From Silene conica (lineage: Eukaryota; Streptophyta; Magnoliopsida; Caryophyllales; Caryophyllaceae), in contig CM055312.2 in NCBI GenBank assembly GCA_029255685.2, positions 644,649 through 708,648 of the forward strand: 64,000 nucleotides of DNA, written 5' to 3'. The position numbers and the translations under genes were made by a program. Below, in pieces: positions 23,398-36,100 of the stretch; within the stretch, counting starts at the first letter, position 1; each line of letters opens with the position of its first letter. Below the pieces are notes generated by a model. The model did not search any database. It saw only the letters and a list, made by a program, of their open reading frames with translations, and was not told the origin of the DNA.

Positions 23398-26300
23398 TCA
23401 AACTGGAGTATGAGGATCGAGAATACCAAGTTTGCCAAGGAGAAACATAAACTGAGGAGCCGCTAATGCCTTAGTAAAAACATCAGCAATTTGATCATGA
23501 GTAGTGTCATGAATCGGACGAATAAGCTTATCCGAGATAGCATCCCGAATAAAATGGCAATCAATCTTAATATGCTTTGTCCGCTCGTGATAAACGGGAT
23601 TCTGCGCGAGTTGAATGGCCGAGGCACTGTCAGAATAAACATCAATGGGAGAAGAGAACGGCACACCAAGAGTCGTTAAGAGCCCTTTGAGCCATTTCAG
23701 TTCACAGAGAATAGTAGTCATAGCCCTATACTCGGCTTCTGCTGAGGATAATGAAACCGTATGCTGTTGTTTGGTCTTCCAGGAAATAGGCGAGTTCCCG
23801 AGAAAAATGGTCCAACCCGAGACGGACTTCCATGTGGTGATGCAACCACCCCAATCCGAGTCACACCACCCAGTCACCGTGAGACTACTATCGGCACGGA
23901 GCAATATACCTTGACCGGGACTCCCTTTAAGATAGCGGACGACACGGAGTGCGGCATTGAAATGTTCCTGTCGTGGGTTGCTCAAAAAACGGGACAAAAC
24001 GTGGACCACATAGGAGAGATCAGGCCTTGTAACGGCAAGATAGACTAAACGACCTACGAGCCGACGATAAGATTCGGGATCGGCCAAAAAATCACCTGTA
24101 GCCGCACCAAGCATATGATTTTGTTCAAGCGGCGTTGCCACAGGTTTAGCTCCCAATAGACCGGTTTCAGAAATAATATCAAGAGCATATTTTCGCTGAT
24201 TTAAGAACATACCCTCCTTATTGCGAGCAACCTCAATACCAAGAAAGTACTTTAACTATCCCAAATCTTTCATGTGGAAGCACTTACCCAAATAAAGTTT
24301 AAATGCTAAAATAGCAGTGGTGTCATTTCCAGCAATAACCAGGTCGTCAACGTAAACAAGCACATGAATACATACCTTGTCCTGAATGAAACTGAAAAGT
24401 GAGTAATCTGAATATGATTGACTAAAACCATAAGTACGAAGAGCGGTAGCTAATTTAGCAAACCAACACCTGGGAGCTTGACGTAGACCATAAAGAGATT
24501 TTAATCTGCACACTTTCCCTTCTCGACCTTTGCCAAAACCCGGAGGAAGCTTCATGTAAACCTCCTCATCAAGGTCACCATGCAAAAAAGCATTATGCAC
24601 GTCCATTTGATGTAGCTCCCATTTTTTAACGGCTGCAACAGCTAAAAGAGAACGAATCGTGACCATTTTAATGACCGGCGCGAAGGTCTCACCATAATCA
24701 ATACCTTCGATCTGATGGTTCCCAAAAATGACAAGCCGTGCTTTATACCGCTCAATGCTGCCATCAGAATGATATTTAATTTTGTAAATCCAACGGCAAC
24801 CGAGCGCTTTCTTACCCTTCGGTAAATCAGCGAGTTCCCAAGTGGTATTGTTTTCAAGGGCCGAGATCTCGGCTTGCATAGCCTCGCACCACTCCGGATG
24901 CGATAGAGCAGCCCTAAAACTCTGGGGTTCAACACCCGAAGTGATAGCTGCAAGGAAAACTCGGTGGCGGTTTGAAAATTTAGCATTAGACAAATAAGTA
25001 GCTAGGGCATAAGGCGTACTTGAGGAGCGAGGAGAGTCGGGAGAGGGATCGGTGTCGGACTGCGTGCCAGCGGTGGTACCAACGACATATCCACGGAGGC
25101 GAGTAGATGGGTATTTGGGTCTTTTGCCGCGCCCAAGAACAGGCGAATCCGGAGTGTCCGGAGCAGAATCAGAGGGGTCCGAGGTTTCAGAGGTACCCGT
25201 GTCAGAATCAGAGGCCGAATCAAGCAAGTGGTCATCTGAATCCGTAGAAGAAGCATTACCCGAGTCGCCCGTATCAGTATCCGAACCAACCAGCGGGTCA
25301 GGGGACCCGCCCAAGTCAGCGGCTGTATTCGGCGGAGGCAAAACAGGGGGGTCAACAGGGGGTGAAACCTCGGGCTCATCCGGGAAATACGGAAAACTGT
25401 GCTCATAAAAAAACACGTCCCGGCTAACAAAAAATTCTCGAGTAGTGAGATCAAAGACTCGCCAACCTTTTTTAGTATGAGGATAGCCCAAAAAAACACA
25501 CTTACGACTCCGTTTCGCGAATTTGTCACCCTTTGTATGCAAGTTATGAGCTAAGCATAGGCAACCGAAAGTACGGAGATGAGAATAAATAGGAGGGGAG
25601 CCAAATAACAACTCGTAGGGGGTCTTATTTTGTAACAAAGGAGAAGGAGTCCGATTAATTAGATATGCCGCAGTTAAAATACATTCGCCCCAAAACAGAA
25701 TCGGGAGATGAGCTTGAAACATTAAGGCACGAGCCACATTCAAAATATGCCGATGTTTCCTCTCGACACGCCCATTTTGTTGAGGCGTGCCAACACACGA
25801 AGTCCGAAATAAAATGCCATTATCCCGAAAAAAGGAAGCCATAGGAAAAAATTCAGTTCCATTATCAGATTGCACTTGCTTGACAATTGCACCAAATTGA
25901 GTTTTAATCATAGCAAAGAAACTCAAAAACATATCCGTCACTTCTTTCTTATCGACAAGCAAATACACCCAAACTGTTCTAGAATAATCATCGACAATAG
26001 TCAAGAAATAGTGTGCACCACAAGAAGACGGTGACCGATAAGGACCCCATAAATCACAATGAAGTAACTCAAAAATTGTCGAAGCTTTATTATCATTTGT
26101 CTCAAAACTACTACGGCTATGCTTAGCCTCATGGCAAATGTCACAAATAATGGCAGAACTAGTACGTGAATTGTTAACGCAAGGCAATAAATTAACTACT
26201 TTGGAAGACGGATGTCCAAGCCGTCGATGCCATAACTCAAATGAATCAGCGCTCACCCGATGAATCGTTGGTTCGACCACCGCACGCAGCAAATAAAGAC

Positions 26301-26616
26301 CGTCCTGCTGCTCACCGACTCCAATCCTCGTCCTCAAAGAACGGTCCTGAATATGACAAGCAAAATTAGTAAAACTGAAAACACATTCAGTAGCGGTCAC
26401 TAATTGGGAGACCGATAATAAATTACAAGTAAGAGTGGGAACATATAAAACATCCTGCAAGACCAGGAATTCGCTCAAGCGAACCGTCCCGGCCAAAGTA
26501 GCCGAGACTTGGTGACCATTCGGCAGTGTAACCGGATAGGGAGGAATAGGATGCGGATCAGCCAACCATGTTTCATCTCCGGTTACATGTTGTGATGCCC
26601 CGGTATCAAAATCCAA
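23398..26616 (-). pseudogene. copia pol (protease, integrase, RT, RNase H), interrupted
   Basis: The large frame 26616-24256 contains the protease motif DTGASQHV, integrase HHCC ([16 protein letters not shown]), the DDE core ([25 protein letters not shown]) and the RT core with YVDDLVIAG. It ends at an in-frame TAG at 24256 just after FHMKDLG. The same frame resumes and runs to 23398 with the RNase H motifs GWCDSDWGG, SLSSAEAEYRAM and VYSDSASAI. So the polyprotein carries one nonsense change plus the upstream frameshift. Confidence 0.92.
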
Positions 26617-27630
26617 TGGGGAGACATACCACTAAGTCGGTCCTGCGATGACGTGGAAGGAGACCCACTGCCACCAAGGAAGTTCACCCGTGCCGAGGTG
26701 CGAGAGGTCGAAGTGCCTGCTGCCCGTTTAGCTTTCAACTCTTCCAAAGTACGGGGACGATCACCCCACCACTCCGGGAATTTTTGTGATTTAATATAGC
26801 AATTCGGAACGTCATGGTCGGGTGCACTACAATGGGAACACCGAATTTTGAGCTTCTCTTGTCGTTCGGCGTCGCGAAGTGCGCGCCAATCAGGAACAAC
26901 GGCAGGGACCGTAGCAGGCGTTACTACTGCCGGACTACGGACGGAATAAGCCATGACATCCATGGCCTCAGTCGGAACAGAAGGAGCCGCGAGTAAGCGC
27001 TCTTCTTGTAACACAGCGTGATACACGCGGCTAAGGGAGGGCAAAGGATCAAGAGCCAACTGATGATTACGAATAGGGCCATACAACGATTTATCTAACC
27101 CCATCAGGAATTGATGTAGTCTTTCCGTGTCTTGACGGACTAAAGCGGCCTTAGTGACCCCACACTCGCAACCTGCTGTATTACACGAAAAAGGCGGCTC
27201 TTGGGCGCTAAGGGCATCCCATAGGGTTTTCAGGTTTCCATAGTAGGAGGTAACAGACATACCTTTGATTTGACGGCATTCGTGCAGTTGGGTTTTCAAG
27301 TTGTGAATTTTAGCGCCATCAACGACGGCAAACTGATCTGATAATTCCGACCATAGAAGTCGAGCGTCTTCAGTGTCCGATACGCTGTCCCGGATCGATG
27401 GATCAATCGAGTTTAGGATCCATTGAACGACGGTTTAGCAATCGACCCATCGCAAAAACCGTATTTGCGTCTTGATTTCAAAGATCGACGCATAGAACGA
27501 CTCCATTCATCATAATTGTCGCTACGGAGTTTGACGTGAGTGATTGACTGACCAGGTCCTTATTGGTTTACGAGAGAAAAAGGGGAGAGCGGATCGATTT
27601 TTGTGGGTTCGACTTCGTCGCCGGCCATGG
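26586..27630 (-). pseudogene. copia gag, broken
   Basis: Begins with an ATG at 27630 (MAGDEVEPTKID). An in-frame TAA follows after about 22 codons, and a deletion shifts the frame near 27435, after which the UBN2-type gag continues (QWILNSIDPSIRDS, RQIKGMSVTSYYGNLKTLWD). A CCHC zinc knuckle (CSHCSAPDHDVPNC) lies at about 26815-26860. The frame ends at 26583 because one missing base shifts it away from the protease DTGAS motif, which should be continuous with gag in copia elements. Confidence 0.85.
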
Positions 27631-27716
27631 CGAAAGAAGGAAGAATCTTCGTGGTGGCTGGAAAAAAAAAAACGAAATTTAGGGTTTGGGAAGGTCGAAA
27701 CCTAGGCTCGATACCA

Positions 27717-27853
27717 TGTTACAAATTGTATTTGATAAGAATTGTATTTTGGTGTGAATTCTGATGTCCCACTTCTCATTAACTCAAAGCATATAAATAC
27801 AAATTATGTTGGGCAAAGCCCATGATTACATAATATAATGGACCATCCTAATA
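27717..27853 (-). repeat. 5' LTR of the copia element
   Basis: Same 137-bp sequence as 23255-23391 with one substitution (TTGTATTTG versus TTTTATTTG on the plus strand). The primer-binding site follows directly on the minus strand at 27716. Confidence 0.92.
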
Positions 27854-27932
27854 CCTGAACTAAAGTAAAAACTAATTTTTGAAGAAAAGAGCTGAATTAA
27901 ACTGAATTAAGCAGAGCTGAAATTAATTTGAG

Positions 27933-28244
27933 TTAATAACCTTAATTTCGTGCCATTATTTTTCATTTCCTTTTCCTCTATACACACCACAACAATTACA
28001 CCAATACAAATTGTTTAATATTTGCTTAATAACATGGAAAAGTTAGGCCATTTTCCGTTTACAAGAAGCGTGAGAAATGCACCATTTCACGTTAAAAGTC
28101 CAAGTTCCAAACAAAGAGCACTTGCCTTAATGCGTGTTTATTAGCCAAACTTTTTTCATGCTTACTTTCTAATTAACAAACCTCATCAATCATATTATTT
28201 CTCTTTATCATTTCCTTCATAAAATCAAATTTGTTTAGCAAATA
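27933..28244 (+). promoter_or_regulatory. Upstream region of the glycosyltransferase gene
   Basis: AT-rich stretch between the transposon remnant and the start codon at 28245. No individual promoter element is assigned. Confidence 0.35.
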
Positions 28245-29776
28245 ATGGCCTCAAACATGACTCCAAAACTAAGAAAATCACCTTCTTATTCATCAACCTC
28301 TAATTACAAACTATGCATTACACTCTTTTTCATAGTCATTTTTACTATACCAACTCTTTTCCTCCTTCAAACTAATACTTCCTCCTTATGCTTCCCACCC
28401 TTTTCTACTACCATCTCCAAGTCATGGTCCGGCGACCTTAGGACCGCTACATTTGCTTGGAACCGTCTTTCCTTGATTGATCAACCTCGCTCCTTGAAGA
28501 TAGCCGTCTTCTCTAGGAAATGGCCGGTAGGGTCTGCTCCCGGGGGTATGGAACGCCACGCGTTCACATTGCACATGGCCTTAGCCGGTCGCGGTCATAA
28601 GATCCATGTCTTTACATCACCTTATGAGAAAGGGTCAAGTTTAAGCCCATCATCACATGGGTATCCAATCATACATTGCCACGAGGGCGACCCCGGGAAG
28701 TGGAGGTATTACTTCTTTTATATTGTTTGTGCTGTTGTCTACTCTCTCTCTTCCAGTGATATGTTTACACTTTCTTTAGGTACAACAAGGCATGGGACCA
28801 GTTTGTTGAGGAAAACCAAGTAGAGGCATTCGACGTGGTGCACACAGAGAGCGTAGCGCTACCCCATTGGTTAGCGCGACACCTCCCAAACCTAGTGGTG
28901 ACTTGGCACGGTATCGCTCTCGAGAGTTTACATTCAAGCATATACCAAGACTTGATTAGGGAAGCAGATGAGCCAAGGTCACCTGGTTTTAACCAAAGCA
29001 TGTATGGTGTAATACCTAAAATACTAAATGAAATAAGGTTCTTCCATAACTATGCTCATCATGTTGCAATTAGTGATAGTTGTGGTGAAATGTTAAGGGA
29101 TGTTTACCAAATCCCAACTAAAAGAGTACATGTTATCATTAATGGTGTTAATCAAGCTGACTTTAAGGACAATTCTAATCTTGGCCTACAATTTAGGGCC
29201 AAAATTAAGTTACCTAAAAATGCTACATTAGTCATTGGTGTAGCAGGTAGACTGGTTAAAGATAAAGGCCATCCTTTAGTTTACTTAGCCTTTTCTAAGT
29301 TAATTAAGAAATACCCAAATGTGTATCTAATTGTAGCCGGGTCCGGTCCATGGGAGAATCGCTACCGTGAGCTAGGACCTCAAGTACTAGTCCTAGGTTC
29401 GATGAAGTCATCCGAGCTAGGAGCCTTCTATAACGCGATTGACATTTTCTTGAACCCTACTTTAAGACCACAAGGCCTTGATTTAACCCTCATGGAGGCA
29501 ATGATGAGTGGGACACCAGTCATGGCTTCGAGATTTCCGAGCATCAAGGGGACTATAGTGGTTGAAGAAGAGTATGGGTTTTTGTTTGCTCCGAATGTTG
29601 AGTCATTGGTAGAGACATTAGAGGAAGTTGTACAGGAAGGTGCCCAAAAGCTTGCGAAACGAGGCAAGGCCTGCAAAGATTATGCAATCTCCATGTTTAC
29701 GGCTGAGAAGATGGCCTTGGCTTATGAGAGATTGTTCCTCTGTGTAAAGAATGCTACATTTTGCAGGTACCCTTGA
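28245..29776 (+). CDS. GT4-family glycosyltransferase, Golgi/ER type II membrane protein
   Basis: Two exons, 28245-28705 and 28780-29776, giving 485 aa; the GT/AG intron is 74 bp with frame kept. A short basic N-terminus is followed by one hydrophobic span (about residues 22-41, LCITLFFIVIFTIPTLFLLQ), a signal anchor. The donor-sugar fold is typical of CAZy GT4: KIAVFSRKWPVGSAPGGMERHAFTL near residue 83, HTESVALPHWLA, VTWHGIALES, GVAGRLVKDKGHPL, VAGSGPWENRY, and LRPQGLDLTLMEAMMSGTPV. In the last motif the first acidic residue of the usual E-x7-E is Gln. It resembles Arabidopsis UDP-glycosyltransferase-superfamily proteins At1g19710/At1g75420 (from memory), whose substrates are not known to me. 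Confidence 0.88.
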
Positions 29777-30405
29777 AGGTTTTAGATTAAATTTTTTTTT
29801 CTTATATTTTCTGAACTGTAATTCCCATTATACCGCGATTCCAGCGTTACAGATTTGTTCATTTCAAACAGTTTCTGTAACAAGGGAAATTTTGTGTCCG
29901 ATTTCATTTTGGGTATCTTTCTTTTGTTTGGTTCTTGCTCTTGATGACTTAAACCAGAGGAAAAAAATGTTGAATTTCAGAATTTCTGATTCCATTGGCC
30001 TAAAAAGGGAGATGGGTTTCGGTTTAAGTCTTTCTGAGTTTCTGATACATTTAGCATTGAAAACTCGTACTTCTGTAATTCTGAACGTAGCTCGAATAAG
30101 GAAGATAATTGCAGGAATCTGATAACCAAAATTGTAGCAAGATTATGTATTTACTAACAGCTGATTAGTAAACTAGTTAGGAATTAATGTTTTCATTTAC
30201 ATGATTCACTCATGTCTCCTATCCTATTTACCTTACACCGTACTGGCGGGAGATGAAGTCATTCCGCAATGGTGCTTATGACACGAGTTTGAAACCTGTC
30301 GGCATCTGAACTGGTTTTGTGGGCGCCATTACATCGAGAACTTGTATATCAGAAGAAATATGTAATGTTTTCCTGTACAAAACTAAAAACACAAATCAGT
30401 TTTAC
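29777..30405. other. 3' region shared by two converging genes
   Basis: The glycosyltransferase (plus) and NFD4-like (minus) genes converge here, so this holds both 3' untranslated regions. An open frame at 29751-30122 overlaps the gene end and looks like UTR. Confidence 0.5.
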
Positions 30406-33118
30406 TTAATCAAGTAAGGATGTAATTCTGTCATGCTCAAACTGTTGATAAGCATGCCTCGTCCTCAAGAACAGCAGGATGCTTGAAAAAACGCCAACAA
30501 CGGATAGGCATCCCCACCACATGAAGGTCCAATAATAGCATTCCCTTCCCATACAAATTATTGTATCAGTAACCATTGAGATTTTGTGGGTAGAGCCAGA
30601 GTTCGAGTCATAGACCACAGCGGCTAGGACACCATACAGCAGCGATCCAATTGGGATATTGGTGATCAAGATGTTATGGTTTACCCCAACACTAGAAGGC
30701 CCAAATAGTTCGGATGTTATGGAAACGGCTGCAGCAAATATGAAGCCAGAGCTAAGGCCTATAAGCGCGGTTCCTGTCTGAAGCGCCAGGGCACTGCCTG
30801 ATATGGTTAGCAAGAAAAAGGCGATTGGCGTTGGGGTTAGTGCCAGTGCTAGCCATCCTGTCCTTGCAAAGTAGAACTTCCTGTATTCGTTTGGATTTAC
30901 CCATCAATTAACGACAGAGAGTATTAGGAATATTAATAATAGTTGGGCCTCAACCATCACCTTAAGGTTTTGGTTGAGATGGTTCGTTCATCTATCATGG
31001 TATCAGAGTCAGTGTGACAGAAGGTCACGGGTTCGAATCCTCGCAACCTCAAAACCCCTCAAAAACCACGAAGTGGAAACCAGCACACGGATTGGGGGGC
31101 CTGTGCAAACTAATCACTCTTCAAGCCCAATGGACATTTGAGTGAGGGAGTGTATTAGGAATATTAATAATAGTTGGGCCTTAACCATAAGGATTTGGTT
31201 GAGATGGTTCATCTATCAGAGAGGAATCCATAAATGCATTGCTGAAAGAGTGAAAATGGTAGAGAAGTAGAAAGATAAGGACTTACGCGCGAATATAATC
31301 TGGTGTAGCGGAAAGTAAGCGGCCAAAGAAGGAGAAAGAAGAATAGAGTGTTAACAGGGTGGTGGTGCTGGAGGTCTGCCCAAGTGACTGAGCAATCTGT
31401 CCAAGATTATTGCTGTAAACCAGACCTATTGTACCTCCGCAAAAGTATGCAACGTAGTACAGCCAGAAATCTACCCTACGCACTAAGAGTGAAGCGGTAT
31501 GCTCCTCCCCAAGCATCACCAACTGACCCTTCCTAAGAACATTCCCATAGCGTACCTCACCACTCTTCCCTGCATCGATATCATCGTTGGTGAAACCAGT
31601 ATTATTAGAAGATCCATTATTTCCGTTCATTAGTAATGATACTGTGCTACTTGAAAAGCTGCATTGTCTTGACACCTCTTTGTGAAACTCAAGATCATCA
31701 TCATCGACCAAAATGAAACCCGGCCCATCAATCCTGAAACTAGAATGAACCTGTTTGAACCATTCTCTGGCATACACAATACCAGGTACACACAGAGGAA
31801 AAACCAGTAGGAAAAGCGCCCCACCAAAGAGAAGACGACAAGTCATAACACTATTTGTTGTTGAGGTAAGAAAGAGGAGATAAAATCCTGTTATTACAGC
31901 CAAGACATTGAGGAAGAGGAATATGACGGAGTCTCTTTGGACAGCATCAGGAGGCAAAGGGTCAAGTTCTGGTTGTCGCAGGATTGGTATTAACGCTGCT
32001 AACGAGGTTAATAGTGGAAGTAGCGCATTCAGGAACAGATAGAGGGATGATGAAGATGGGTTTATAGCATTAGCTGCTAAAGCATATAATGCTGCACTTA
32101 CACCATTGAAACTGACTGTTAGAGAGACTGCAAGGGCTCGGTTTGCTGGGAAGTTTCTGATGCAGAGGACGAAACATACCGTGTTAAACCAGCAAATGCT
32201 GCATCCTGATAACAAGCATAGCAAAAATACCTGCCATACAAAGGCACCCTACTACTTAACACTCAGAATACACAAATTCTGATCAAAGACGGACATAAGA
32301 GAAGAGCATATTGCCCGTCTTCAATGGGACTTACGGCTCAGAATAATATAATAATAATATAATAATACTTCTTCCATTTATTTGTTTTCTTCCCATTTGC
32401 TTTATTGCGGTCTCCAAGATGCATTTTTGACCGTCTTTTTCAACGCCTATACGTTATTTTTTTCTATTGAAATTTTCTTTTTTCCTCAAAGTTTTTGAAT
32501 AATAATTGTAAAATGTTCTAATTTCATAACTTAAAATTTATTATTCTCTGACTTATTTACGGTTAAAGTTTACTTTGACGTCCAAAAAACAAATGGGAAG
32601 AAAATAGGAAAATGGAGAAAGTATAATAATGAAAATGAAAGAAGGAATTGAAGACAAACCAAGAAATAAGGTGGAGAAAAGAAACCAGAAATAACGAACC
32701 ACTGAAGGCCATAGCCAACGAAACCCATAAGAGCAGCAAGTAACATAACAAGCCACAAAGGTAACCACATCAAGGCCAACCCAGACGACCACCCTAACGC
32801 CTTACCCATATCGGAAGCGGTGGCTAAATAATTCAATTGGACCTGTGAAACCCCCAATGCCGCCTTCATCTCAGACGAATAGGCGGCAAAGTCAAAGTTA
32901 GTCCCTGTAAAGGCCTGTATCCATATGGTGGCAACAAGGATCATCCATTTCCGAGACTGACCCGCCATGGATCCTCGCAATACGACCCCGAGAATGGTGG
33001 AGGTGGTTGGACGTGGTTTGGAATGGTATTTGTATGGGTAGGATGAAGATGAGGAGGATGAAGATGAAGATGAAGATGAAGATGAGGAGGATGGTTGATC
33101 TTTAGTACGAGGTCGCAT
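30406..33118 (-). CDS. NFD4: NFD4-like major facilitator / nodulin-like membrane protein
   Basis: Three exons on the minus strand: 33118-32660, 32230-31287 and 30880-30406, giving 625 aa, with frame kept. The N-terminus MRPRTKDQP followed by a long Ser run (encoded by a GAT/GAAGAT-type microsatellite around 33045-33090) precedes KWMILVATIWIQAFTGTNFD, the signature of the nodulin-like domain of MFS transporters. Further matches are NYLATASDMGKALGW, CSICWFNTVCFVLCIRNFP, SLTVSFNGVSAALYA, YFCGGTIGLVYSNNLGQI, ALIGLSSGFIFAAAVSITSE and NHNILITNIPIGSLLYG. They follow Arabidopsis NUCLEAR FUSION DEFECTIVE 4 (At1g31470, 582 aa by memory) through its length. About 12 hydrophobic spans are visible. NFD4 is required for polar nucleus fusion; the transported substrate is unknown. 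Intron 2 contains a TRIM element. Confidence 0.92.
30922..31218 (+). mobile_element. TRIM (miniature LTR retroelement) in intron 2 of the NFD4-like gene
   Basis: Two direct repeats, 30922-30997 (76 bp) and 31153-31218 (66 bp), both start TATTAGGAATATTAATAAT and end ATCTATCA. Right after the first lies TGGTATCAGAG, an initiator-Met-type primer-binding site, and right before the second is a purine-rich GAGTGAGGGAGTG. GAGAG flanks the element on both sides (30917-30921 and 31219-31223). No coding capacity in about 300 bp. A second copy, inverted, lies at 42567-42870. The GGTTCGAATCC inside resembles a tRNA B box, but the direct-repeat structure favours a TRIM. Confidence 0.85.
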
Positions 33119-36100
33119 TTTGTTAGTTATGTACGTAGGGTGGTATTATAATGGTGGACCGTCTTCTTCATTTATGTGGGGCTCTCATTTACTGATTTTT
33201 ATGATGGGATCCATACATATACATCAATGTGTATTGTTTTTTCAGACTTAATTCTGAGTTTATTCAATCGTCAATCGTGGCAGAGACTATGCCTCTTATT
33301 CACATCTATGGTTTTGGTTGCTCTATGTTTTAATTACATTATATAACATGTAGTAATTCTCCAATCTCAATCTAAAATAATATAAAGTATTGTTTGGGTA
33401 ATAAGTTTAGAGAGAGGGTGATATAAATTAGAGGCTAATTACACCCTTTTTTTTTACCCGTCGAGTTTAGATTCTTCCATATGTTTTTTCATAAAACGAT
33501 TTCGTTATATAAACGGTTTTGCACCGGAGATGTTTTAACCTAATGGTTAAGACAAAGGTATCGTAAACAATAGGTCACAGCTCACAGGATTGAATCCCCC
33601 TCCCTCTATTGTAATGCTGCGACTAAGTGCGCGTTCCGTTAAACCAAAAAAATAAAACATAAATGGTTTTGCTTAAAATTAAAATTACATGAAGTAAAGT
33701 TATTACCCATTCTAAATTGTAATTAAATTAGATTAACTTAAAATAAAATTACATTAGCTTAAATTGACATTATATTATACAAAAAGTTGGAGATAAATTA
33801 AAAGGATAGACTTTAGATTAAATTTCAGAAACAGTACAAGCACACTGAAAATCAAAAAGAAGGATGGACTTCAGATTAACCTTGATGTTAAGTTGATTGG
33901 CCCATTGAGTTGTCTCATAAGCAAAGTTAATCCAAATTTTGTGAGTTCAAATGTTAAATATCCATCTCGCAAAGATTGAAATTTGACACCAAAAATTAAA
34001 TATGGAGTCAGGAGTCAAAATACAAACAGGTTTCATTAGTGCGTTGAAACCAAATTTTCAAAAGAGTGTAAGGTTCTTTGTACTATAAATAGAATGTGTA
34101 TTCATTTGGGTTCATTAATAAGATCCGGTCCAAAACACACCTTTTAAAACAAAAGAAATCAGAACCAGAACCACCTACTCGACTGAGTGTCCCTACTCGG
34201 TCTACTGCAAACTCACTTGGTCTCGTAACCGGTCAAACATTGACTTTTCTAACATCTGTGGGCCCTCACACGGTTTCCAATGTATCCTAACGGGTCCCAT
34301 AAATACCATGTATTACACCTCCAACATGATCATTTATTATCATAATCACGTTAATTAGTTATTAAAGTGATGTGTAAAGTGGAAAACGCCTTTGATTCGC
34401 CAAGTACCCCTTTGGGGTTCACACTTGGATACTAGCTATCCCGACTAATCTCCTCTCGGGTACGAAAGTAGGTATCACGAGTTTAATACTGAACTACCCG
34501 AAAATACATGTAATTCTCAAAATAGCCTAGTATTGACTAATGCCATAAAGCCCACGTCGGTATCCGAGTCATCCGTCCCCTTCTCCCACAGGTTGATTTC
34601 AAACACAAGATTAGGGTGTTCTCCCTTGATTCTACTGTTCGGTCTCAACCTAAGTTGTCAATTAAACATAGATAGGGTAACCTGATTGCTAACCTAATCG
34701 GCTCCCGCCAACGAACAAGGCCCAAGAGTTAACAATTACCACAATTAAGCCCATAAGACAAAACAAGTCTCCTAGTCAACTTTTACTACACTCCAAGTCT
34801 CCAACAGCTAATTAAAATGAGATTTACTCAAATAACTTACTAATGTCGGTGTTAAATCGAATCCTAGCGAAAATATTACTCAGAGTACTCACTAATCATA
34901 GTATCATACTTAATCCAACACAAGACACATAAGTAAATACTCTAAACATTGTAATAAACAAATTAGAAAGATAAAGATTAAAACTTTAACTAATCTAATG
35001 AGTAAATATGACTAAATTAACATTAACATAATAAGAATGATAAAAATAAAAAACTTTGATTATAAATTAAAGTTACTAAACTAATAAAAATAACAATAAT
35101 TTAAATGACAATAAATAAAATAAATAAAAGAGAAGAAATAATATCAAACTTTGGTATTTGTCCAACTATTCGTTTCAAACAAAGCAGCCCATGTACATAG
35201 TTGACCTCCAAAACAAGCTAGAATGCGGCCCAATAAAACAGCCCAAAACCATGAACACACAAGATATAAATTGGCACATCATTTCACCATTTGTAAAAGA
35301 ATTGTTCGTGGAATAAATGGTTGAGCTTCGTCTTCGTACTCTTTGGTTTCATTTGGTTGTCCTTTGACCCGTCTTGCTCGCTCTCTTGCATGTTCACTTA
35401 CTTTATTATGATAGGAGTGTATCCGTCTTCAACTGTGAGTCTGTGACGCTTATTTTCCGTCACAAGTAAGACTTTTTGAATAAAATAATGAAAGGAGTTC
35501 CAATTCGCAATAAAACAATATAGCTCAACACAAAATAACATAACACCGATAATATTATATTTTATTCCAAAATAAGTGAATAATACTAAGCCAATTTACT
35601 AGTTTGACTATAATAAGATGTTAAATATGGGCTAAAAACGAGTAAAATATTGTATTATTAATTTGCATACTTTTTTATATAGGTTTAAAATTAGTTTTGT
35701 ATTATTAACCTGTAACATAGTGTTTGATTCGTGAGAGACTGAGTGTCGGCAGAAACGCGTTAGCGCACATACTTTGTACCTAAGAGATGTAACAGTAAGC
35801 CTCGTTAATGTGTTTGAGACTTTTGACTGAAATGGCTGACAACATTTCCAGAACATATTTAGGCAGCACAAATTTTAATTGAAGACGGAAACTATTCGTC
35901 ATAAGTTGAAACCGATTATTGTAAATTTGGAGTACAGTCACTCAGTCGGTACACTTGTCGGTCTCCACATCAACCGAGTTAGGATTCTCTTCATTGCTTT
36001 AAAAGTAGTAAATAATTTATTATTTTTAATAGCGTTAGTCTCATATATTATTTGTCCTGCATATAACCAACTATTATTTTGTAAACGGACTAATTTTATC

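Larger units (their letters stand above)
23255..27853 (-). mobile_element. Ty1/copia LTR retrotransposon, full length but defective
   Basis: A 4599-bp element on the minus strand with 137-bp LTRs differing at one base, flanked by a CCTGA duplication (23250-23254 and 27854-27858). Inside the 5' LTR (right side) is a primer-binding site starting TGGTATCGAGCC, like initiator-Met tRNA with one base missing. A polypurine tract (TTTGAGGGGGG) precedes the 3' LTR. The order gag, protease, integrase, RT, RNase H defines Ty1/copia. The coding region has several disabling changes, described with gag and pol, so it could move only with help from another copy. Insertion split an older TIR element. Confidence 0.95.
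23207..27932. mobile_element. Older AGCTGAA-type TIR element split by the copia insertion
   Basis: The left part (23207-23254, AAAGTCCTGTTCATTTC then CTGAACTGAATTAA) and the right part (27854-27932, GAGCTGAATTAAACTGAA, CAGAGCTGAAATTAA) are the two halves of a small element of the family seen at 19477-19713 and 52227-55713. The copia element sits between them, flanked by CCTGA. The right terminus is degraded. Confidence 0.5.

Noticed and set aside
24642-25529. Other-frame open frames over the copia pol region
   Set aside because: They are shadows of the pol reading frame, which has all the catalytic motifs.
29751-30122. 123-codon open frame after the glycosyltransferase
   Set aside because: Overlaps the last codons of the real gene in another frame and looks like 3' untranslated sequence.
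31010-31060. tRNA-like B box (GGTTCGAATCC) that could mark a tRNA gene or SINE
   Set aside because: No cloverleaf could be formed, and the sequence lies between two direct LTR-like repeats with primer site and target duplication, so a TRIM explains it better.
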